From: Lutjanus erythropterus
Lineage: Eukaryota > Chordata > Actinopteri > Lutjaniformes > Lutjanidae
Direction: 5' to 3'
Length of the DNA: 64,000 bases
Assembly: GCA_020091685.1 (NCBI GenBank)
Contig: CM034607.1
Span: 22,133,253-22,197,252 of the forward strand
The translations under genes were made by a program, and so were the position numbers. The first letter of the stretch is position 1; each line of letters begins with the position of its first letter. Of this stretch, positions 56,358 to 64,000 are shown in pieces. The notes beneath the pieces are model-generated. The model did no database searches. It was not told where the DNA came from and was given only the letters and a program-made list of their open reading frames with translations.

Positions 56358-57199
56358 AATACAACTTAATATGAAGTTTATTCGAGGAAAGATTTATTCT
56401 GTTGCAACCAAAGAAAAATTGTTTAATACGCAAAGAAGATGCAGGGAGACGTACAACCTAAGTTGTTTTCTCTTTAAACAACTTTCTCTTTAAATGTTTC
56501 TGAATATACATAAATGCAGAATGTAACATGTAATATTTACTTTTTATATGTGTCTTGTATGTTAATCTTAATTTTTCAAAAGAATATTATTAAATGGTGC
56601 ATGAAATCCCCAATCTGTGCTCTTCCTGTGCTCAAAATATAGCACATAATCATGTCCTGCTGAATGTACAGTAGTTGTAGAAGCTGTGCAAATCAAATTA
56701 AGGAGATTTATGTTGACAAACTTTTACCAAGATTGTATGAATACTTGTATTTAGCTGTGCAGACCACAGCTTTTGGCTGCTCTCTGACCACAAAACCTAT
56801 GGGAGCAACTTTGGTGGAAAAACAGTCTCTGGGGTTGTTGTTGTTTTTATGCTGTCACAAAATGTTGTACAACTTTTAATGAGCTGGATTTAATTTGAAT
56901 TAAATTAAAAGAAATAAATCACCCAAATATGCATATTAGATTGTTTGGTAAATGCTTACAAATTCTGTCTTTTCTTTCATTTCAAGTCATCGTGAGGTAA
57001 ATGGATATGACAAATTTAAATGTTTATTATATTTTGCAATATTCCAATATTTATATTATGTAGATCAGATGAAGATAATATTCTAAATCTGGGGAAATAC
57101 ATTATTATAATCTCAGCCAGTGTGTGTGTGTGTGTACTGTAGCCTCTGGAAATATATTACTGTAATAGAGTAAGTATTTATTCACACATTATGTCTCTC
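56358..57199. other. Spacer between the direct repeats
   Basis: AT-rich, no gene recognised. A short (TG)n lies at 57120-57135. Confidence 0.4.
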
Positions 57200-57303
57200 G
57201 TGGTAAATTTTCTAAAGGCACTGAGCTTTGAGAGGTTTCAGTTTCAAACTCATCCATCATAAACACCCAGATCAAATAAAATTCACCCCACAGAGTGTTA
57301 TTA
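57200..57303 (+). repeat. Direct repeat about 90% identical, copy 2
   Basis: See 56254-56357; the spacing is 946 bp start to start. Confidence 0.9.
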
Positions 57304-57747
57304 TATCTGAATATCTACTGTTCACCTGCAGTAAAATCAAGAGTTTTCTAATTATATCACTGAAATTTCTCTCCATTTCTGTCCCTCATGCCCAGAACAA
57401 TTTCTATAAAATTAATTTATACTATGAAGTAGCTTCAAGGTTTTAGTAGATTTCCCATAAAGAGAGAAGTGGGAGACGGGAGAGAAAGGATGACGGAGAT
57501 GCTGTTGAATGGAAAGCACAACTTGTGAAACGTAAATCTGGTTTCAGTTTACATGCTGACCGGCTGCCGCTCTGTCCATATGTCAGCGAAACGTTTATAG
57601 ATTTTACATACACACTTCTGCTCACAAATCAACAGCCCGTCTCTGTCTTTTTACTCTCCCTCTGTCTGCGTTTCCCTCTCGTCTCCGTCTTTCTACTTGC
57701 TCCCATTTTTCTCATTGTGTCCCACGACTCAGACATATGCTAGGCAA

Positions 57748-57791
<44 letters not shown>

Positions 57792-58480
57792 ACACAAAGA
57801 ACGAGAGAGAGAGAGACTCTGTGTCTGGACTTAGATGAGATTTTAAAATGTTGTTTTGAAACTTTGAGGCTTTTAGTAAAAGTCCAGATATAAATCTATC
57901 TTGGTCCCACAGTGACATATGGCATTAACCAAAGAGAGACAAAGAGAATTCTGGTTTGGAAATTTATAAAGCTTTGTCCTTTGTGTCCTTAAAGCTTATT
58001 AATTTGAACAGAGAGAAGAAATAAAAGACTGACTGACAGATAAGGCTGATACTTAGAGATTCTTAGAAACTGCAGTGTTTCTGTTTATGCTTATTTGTGT
58101 AACAATATCAGAAGAACTGATGTCCCGCCCTGGTTGAAATACAATACGATGCTTTGTTCAGATAAGACAGTCACACTGACTGCATGTTAAAGCTGCTACA
58201 AGAAACTTTCATATTTTGTTGATTTTGAAGACCCTGTGGACAAAAGCGGTAGCGTTTCCCCCGTAATAACCACAAAATATAACATCAAAAATAAACTGAC
58301 ACAGTCCTTACTTTAACTTTGTCTGGGAAAATGTAAACACACTCTCATTTCGTTTGATTTCACTGAGAATCCAACCTGGTGGCAGGCATTAAGAATGACT
58401 GTCTTCCCACAGATGGCCTCTTTAACTTATGTAGGTCATATAGAGGCATCGGTATTAAATTGAGACTGTTTCATAACCCC
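57304..58480. other. Unassigned stretch with (CA)n
   Basis: (CA)n at 57749-57786 followed by GAGAGAGAGAGA (57804-57816). CT-rich text at 57640-57710. No gene recognised. Confidence 0.45.
57749..57786 (-). repeat. (CA)n microsatellite
   Basis: About 18 CA units. Confidence 0.95.
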
Positions 58481-58560
58481 GGGCTTCCCAAACTTTTTCA
58501 TGTCAAGGACCTTCACTATGCACATTAGACCACAGACCTTCAATTTGTTTTAAGAAATCT
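58481..58560 (+). mobile_element. 'GGCTTCCCAAACTTTTTC' repeat end
   Basis: CCGGGCTTCCCAAACTTTTT..CATGTCAAGGACCTTCACTA is the typical start of a hAT-like dispersed element in vertebrates. The other end is not found. Confidence 0.5.
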
Positions 58561-58815
58561 CCTCTAATTGTATATTCAGGTTTGAAGGTAATAAAGTCTT
58601 CATAGTCAATCAATCAAGCTAGAATAAAAAATTAAATCAATCAAAGCAGCCAACCCTATTTCTCGGTTTCTCGCTGTTTTCTTTCCCTTGTTGTTCCAAT
58701 ATCAAAAAATATGATTAAACTTAAAACTCTCTATTTATCCTTTTGCTGAGGTCATTGGCTGCATTTTCATGTATGTAGGTACTTTCAGCAGGGTTCAACA
58801 ATAAGGACTGCCTGT

Positions 58816-59090
58816 CACGTCAGGCTAATAAATCTAGTAACTCACTTTCCTGTCTGAGCAAGTCATAAAAAACAGTTAAGCTATTATACTACAGTGTAAT
58901 CAAGTGCTTGTTAAAATAATGTTTCAAGCAAAAATTGCAGAAAATGCTGTTTTCAGCCTCTCAAATATGGAGATTTCCTGCTTTTTTCTGTCTATTACCA
59001 TATTAAACTGAGGGTTTTACAGATCTACATTTCTCACTCTTTTCTGACACTTTATAGAGAGCACAAACCTAGATTAAACATGACAATTAA
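58816..59090 (+). repeat. Repeat shared with 9624-9960
   Basis: CACGTCAGGCTAATAAATCTAG..TAACTCACTTTCC, TTCAGCCTCTCAAATATGG..AGATTTCCTGCTTTT, TACCATATTAAACTG, GACACTTTATAGAGAGCAC. Second copy of an unnamed family. Confidence 0.6.
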
Positions 59091-59499
59091 CTTCTTAAAG
59101 TCTTTGTTCAGCAACGTTTATATCACAAGAAACACTTGGAGAAGAGGTCGGTCAAGTACTCAGGTCATGTGACTTTATGCCAACATTCAGAAATACACTC
59201 ATCATTTGAATCAAAATTCAAAATAGCAGCGTATGTAGACAAAGACACTGGCCATGAGCTGAACTGTTTTGGTGGGATTTTGTTTAATAAAATTGTTTTC
59301 AAGGATGCTTTTATATGTTGTTGTAGTTGTTGAAAAATAATGAATCACATTTTCACACTGAATATCTGTATCCTGGAGGATATATTGTCCAGATGAGGCT
59401 ATAAAACAGGATTAATCACTCACAGATAAACTTATGTTTGAGGCCAATACTCTACACATAATCAATAATATAAATCTGTAAAATATTAGAACCTGATTA

Positions 59500-60078
59500 G
59501 CTGATCATATATCGATCAGCCAATATTCTCGATACTGGCCTGATGTGGGCCTATCAGATAAATTGGTATCAGCATATATGTTTACCAACATGCACTGATG
59601 TGAATGTTGTTGTTGTTGTTGTTGTTGCAGAAAACAATGCTTGGGGTGATTTAGATTTACGACAATGGGGAACATTTATAAAGGACAAGAGGAGCCCCCT
59701 GGCAGGTGTAAATGCTTTATAACCTGCCCCTAATTGACTGACAGTGTAAAAATATTCAGTACTTGACTGACACTGAACAGTACTGATGTTTATGCAGCTA
59801 TTTAGATTTTATTGTATTTTTATGTGTTCTTTATTTTCTCACTGTTCCTTTATACAATTGGATGGCATACGTATGTGATTAATTATTTAACATGTTAAAT
59901 AAAATATTTAATATTCTTTAATAAAGTTATTTAATTAAGAAAGCAGTCTTCTGAGAATCTTTGCATAGTCATAATGGTGCCAAATTGGTGCACAATCCAC
60001 ACGATATCAGCCATGATATTGGTAATCTGTAAATTAATTGATATCAAGCTCAAAAATCCCATATCAGTTGGGCTCTAC
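59500..60078 (-). mobile_element. MITE with 'GATATCAGCC' text and inner (GTT)n
   Basis: Left ATCATATATCGATCAGCC..CGATACTGGCCTGATGTGG; right ..GATATCAGCCATGATATTGG..CCCATATCAGTTGGGCTCTA. It belongs to the class AGTAGAGCYGACCGATATGG. A (GTT)n run lies at 59605-59627. Confidence 0.5.
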
Positions 60079-62819
60079 TCTTTATTTTACTCTTAAATGT
60101 GTATTAATAATTCACGTGTCAGGGACTTAGTGTTCGGTTCAAGAAAGTGAGAAGAGAAGTCTGTACTATTGTCACAACATAACATAACAATAACAATACT
60201 GCTACTACTACTAATAATAATAATATTCATAGAGCACTTTTCAAGCAACAAATACTGAGTGCTTTCCAATTCAGAAGAATTAAAAACAAAGAAAGGTAAA
60301 TAATAAAACATGGGAATAAACAAACATACATATTATATATATAGACATAGTACATACATTCATACTGTACAAGAATATACATATACCTGCATAAAAGATA
60401 AAAAAAAAACAAAAAAAAAACAAAAACAGCTGTTTGGAAAAGTCTCTCTAATGAGATGTTTTGTTTATAAATGTTAATTGGTTGTTGTTTCTTCAAACAT
60501 TAAATTATTCAGATATTAGATTCAGATTGTTCTTTTTTTTTCATGTTTTAAAATTTGGTATGCAAAATATGATCAAAAGTAGCCAATTAACAGTTTATAA
60601 AATGCTTTAAAAGTTGGCACATTAACTATTCAAAAAGAGGAAAATGTTAAATTTATACTCTAAGTGGTCGAGTGTAAATTAAAGATCATATTTTGAGAAA
60701 AATAATTCAATTGTATCATTTTAGCCTGGATATATTAGGAAATACCAACCAATCAATTTTCCAAAAAAACAATTTTATGTGCTGGACCATTAAAGGGTTA
60801 ACCCAGTTGCTCATGTAACCCAGTTTGGGTGGTCACATGTAAACATATCATCACCACGCTAACATTTAACCAGCTCTTCTCACAATCACTGTGTTTATGC
60901 AGAAGTTGGGATTTTAATGCAGCAAAGCTCCACCTGCACAAACCTGCAGAGTCACAAAATCTACACAAAGAATTATCCGTTTAAACGTGGATCCTCATGT
61001 TACCTGCCTTCGGACACACTTAAATAACATAACTCTGTTTGAATAATCCCGTTAAGATCATTGCAAGATTACTGGAAAACCAGTTAGCATGTCTCACTGT
61101 CAATTTGAATCGGGTTACTCCTTCAAGTTTTCGTTTTTGTTGTTTGCGCAAACCTAGACTCCCACAACCTGTTTCCAAGTTTTCATCCATTTTCTTTTCG
61201 AACGCTGTGCCCCTGACACAATTAGATAGAGCAGGTTTGTTCGTTTGTTTTGGCCTGTTGTTTTATTTGATTTGTTAGATTCATTTTTTGTCTTTCTGTA
61301 TCTGTTTCTTTTTTCTATGTAAAAAAAAGAGACTTAAGAGCTGTGATGAATGTACTGTATAAATAAATAAACTTCCACTTAATGTCAACAGAACCCATGC
61401 TGCTGATAAGCACTGACTTCTGCTGCTGCCACTGGGACCATCACTATTTTCCACTGTATGAGGAGTAACCTCCTGCTCAGTCGGAGAGGGGAGCTGGCAG
61501 CCTTTTTTTCTGGCAAACTGTTCACTCTGCGCAGGACACCACAGCTGGACTGGAATATTCTGTTTACAGGTTTATTCATGGTGACAGACAGGCTCAATGG
61601 TGGGGTATTAAAGGTGCATGAAAACAGCTTATGCCAAATGAAGAGAGTTTTTCCGAAACTCGCTCAGTCCAATTTTGGTCCAAAAAGGGAAACCATCACA
61701 TAGAAGTCATGGTTACAGTGAATATTAACACATAAACTATCCAATTTTTATTTCATTTCGCTTGTCCGCAGCTGTGTGAGACTGCTGAACTTTCCATAAC
61801 TCTCTCAGTCTTCACCCCATGATGGGGCAAAACTTACAATCCCATGATGAACAGACAACGCAAGCTAGATAATTCAAGACGACAGCAGCTCATGACGGAG
61901 CCTTGTCTTGCCACGTAACGTACAAACAGTACAGAAAATATCTGTTCACTATCATCATTTTACATATGTATTACTGCTGATAACAGACATAATCAATGAA
62001 CATGACAACATTTTTAGTACGACTGTGTTAGCTACCCAACTAGCCAGCCTGCTAGTAGAACTACCATGATATTTCCATAGCAACAGCGAGCTCCGCTAAT
62101 CACAGACCTCGCTGCTACGCTTTTGGATTGTCTGTAGTGTAGTACTTCTTCATGACATTGTGAATAAAACATGTTTTTCTTAAAACAAGGTTGATACCAT
62201 CATTTGACAATCTCGTAGCTCGTGGTAAGTCCATGTTGGATAGTTACGACATTATGACTAATAATCTAAATCCTCCGTGCAGAATATGAATGGGATATTC
62301 ACTTCCGTAACCTTGTTCTTGATCTCTCAGCATCTCTCTCCCTCTATGTGTGTTGTTATCTGAGCTTCTTTGTTTATGTTTGTGCGTGTCAGTGTGCATG
62401 TTAGTGTCTCTCTGTCCTCCCCGTACCCGTTTTCAACATGGCGGCCTGCATACTTAACAACCCTCAAAAATGGAGAGGATTTTGAAACCAAAGCGGGAGG
62501 TCTTAGTCCCCCCTCAGATGAATATAAGTTTCAGAGACTTTGATTCCTGCATTTTAAAAAGATTTTACAAAATGCATGCTCCCTTCCTTTAACCTACTTT
62601 CTCGTAAGAAATGGGAATTTTCCTCTCCAGGACGTCTAATTTTACAGTATTTTTTTCTTTTAGTACTCTCCATTTTTATATTTCTCACTCACTGAAGGAG
62701 TGGCGTGCTCAAGCAGCTCTATTTCACATTACAGGAGGAAACACTATTTGGTGTCGCAGTATTTAGTATTTAGTACTTGTATGCTGTATTTAATGTAGCT
62801 TTGCAAACAGTAAACCTTT
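60079..62819. other. Unassigned stretch
   Basis: (CTA/ATA)n at 60200-60224, A-rich 60400-60425. 61420-61900 and 62000-62110 are locally GC-richer and may be remains of a dispersed element. No gene recognised. Confidence 0.4.
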
Positions 62820-62965
62820 CAGGTTGTGATAACGAAAAGCAAAAAAAAGTGCAAAAATATGTCACATATTGGGACAAATATGGGAGAACTGTGGGAGGAC
62901 AATGAAAAACGGGAGTTTCCTGGGAAAATCAGGAGGGTTGGCGAGTATGGCGGCCTGGTGAGTAA
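62820..62965 (-). mobile_element. 'CCAACCCTCCTGATTTTCCC' repeat fragment
   Basis: On the minus strand: CCATACTCGCCAACCCTCCT..GATTTTCCCAGGAAACTCCC..TTTTTCATTGTCCTCCCAC..GTTCTCCCATATTTGTCCC. I recognise this phrase from fish repeats. A shorter related phrase (GCATACTTAACAACCCTC) occurs on the plus strand at 62447. Confidence 0.6.
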
Positions 62966-64000
62966 CCCTGTCATACTACATCTAAACAATACATGAAAAT
63001 ATGTTTCTGAAGACATTTTAGAAATAGACAATGCAGTAAAAGAATCTTGATCCATATTTTATCAGCACTGCCTGTTTGACAGTTGGATCTGGGCTTTTTG
63101 AACGCTGTGTGGTCAGATGACACTATTTTCCAAACTTTACTGAGTAAGTATCGTGATTCCTGTTTTCATGATTTTCATGTCGATTTTTCAATCATACAAA
63201 TAACTAGCGCTTAGTCCATTAGCTCGATGCTAACACATAATGGGAATTCCCATTGACTCGGAACATCACGATTGCAATTATATTAACGTAACAAACTGAT
63301 TATTTTATTTCATATGCTTTACACAAAACAATATATGTGCTCATACCTTCAGACATGCACCTCTTCTGCTCTGTGAAAACAAACTACTAGCTGCTGATTT
63401 AATATTTTTAATTCCATCTGCTTCTCTGGCTTCAAGCAGCTACAACAACAACAACCTCAAAGGGTCAAAACTCAAACTCAAAATTCACAATGGGGAATAC
63501 AGCTACCACTTGGAAGAGACACTGGATGCCAGGAGAGGGCAGCACATATACTTACTTTTTCTATTTTATTTATTGTTCATTTCTTGATGTAGCACCTAAC
63601 TTAACTCACGTATTATAGAACAACTTGTCAACACGATAAATCCAAGGAGCAGGTGAATGCAACATAACTCTCTGCCAGAAAGCAAATAAATGTATATTCC
63701 CAAAATGTCGCATTAGTGCTTTAATCTAGAAAGTGTATCATATTTTATGGGTAGACATGTGAAAGACAAGTACACTGTAGTGAACAAATGATTGTGGTGG
63801 ACTGCGTTCCATTCATTTGACAGACCATTTTGTCCACAGCAGCTCAGTTTCCTACCTTTTACCACTGAATGCAGTCAATGTCATTATTAGTGGTCACAAT
63901 CTCTCTCATGCACAGTCCATGTGTAAATGATATCAACACAATCGTCATCATCGTACTTCCACAGCAGCCACGCGGTTCTCTCTCTCATCTTCTGTTCAGT
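62966..64000. other. Unassigned stretch to the window end
   Basis: No gene recognised. 'ACTGGATGCCAGGAGAGGGC' at 63522 is a phrase often seen at repeat edges. Confidence 0.4.

Noticed and set aside
57525..57743. Hydrophobic plus frame that looks like membrane segments
   Set aside because: The Leu/Val/Ser content comes from a CT-rich tract next to a microsatellite.
1..64000. tRNA, rRNA, CRISPR, operon or prophage features
   Set aside because: Looked for and not seen; the sequence is vertebrate nuclear DNA in character.
1..64000. Endogenous retrovirus or LINE reverse transcriptase
   Set aside because: No reverse-transcriptase, integrase or gag-like motif seen in any frame; the only LTR-like pair (56254/57200) is too short and lacks supporting sites.

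Overview
The window looks like nuclear DNA of a teleost fish, probably a percomorph. Three things suggest this: AT-rich non-coding sequence, many long (TG/CA)n microsatellites, and dispersed repeat families that I know from percomorph genomes. Examples are elements starting TTAA-AGGGATAGTTCAG, CACTGTAAAAAA, CACTCAGTGGCCAC or AGGGCTGCAACTAACGATTA. I see no bacterial, phage or organelle genes, no rRNA or tRNA gene, and no CRISPR. Most open frames are under 120 codons and read as chance, repeat-derived or simple-sequence frames. The only protein family I can name is a broken N-terminal piece of a hAT transposase at about 3.85-4.30 kb on the minus strand.

Layout. 0-5 kb: a diverged direct repeat, a repeat with nuclear-receptor half-sites, a conserved-looking regulatory block near 1.6 kb, long TG tracts, a palindromic TTAA element and a hAT remnant. 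5-30 kb: AT-rich intergenic or intronic sequence with palindromic DNA transposons (9.1, 10.6, 15.6, 20.9, 26.6 kb), nested hAT-like insertions with 8-bp target duplications (18.0 and 24.0 kb), and blocks that resemble conserved non-coding elements (8.4, 28.8 kb). 30-36 kb: more MITE-like elements and a local tandem duplication in which only one unit carries a later insertion. 37.8-39.4 kb: the one stretch that looks like a gene start, CpG-enriched, with a CRE-like site and a minus-strand segment almost free of ATG that ends in a strong splice donor at 38597. 39-42 kb: a degenerate minisatellite and a large nested element. 42-64 kb: non-coding sequence with three copies of families seen further left, short exon-like islands on the plus strand (43.8, 49.2, 51.0, 53.9-55.2 kb) that I cannot name, and more repeats.

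Most economical reading: a gene-poor interval, perhaps the first intron and upstream flank of a minus-strand gene whose first exon is near 38.6-39.0 kb, or an intergenic desert. The AT-rich homeobox, TCF and octamer motif clusters fit either. Nothing forms an operon or a recognisable new protein system. The most informative signals are the nested and tandem histories of the elements, the candidate first exon, and the conserved-looking non-coding blocks. Family names of repeats come from memory of typical fish sequences, not from a search.
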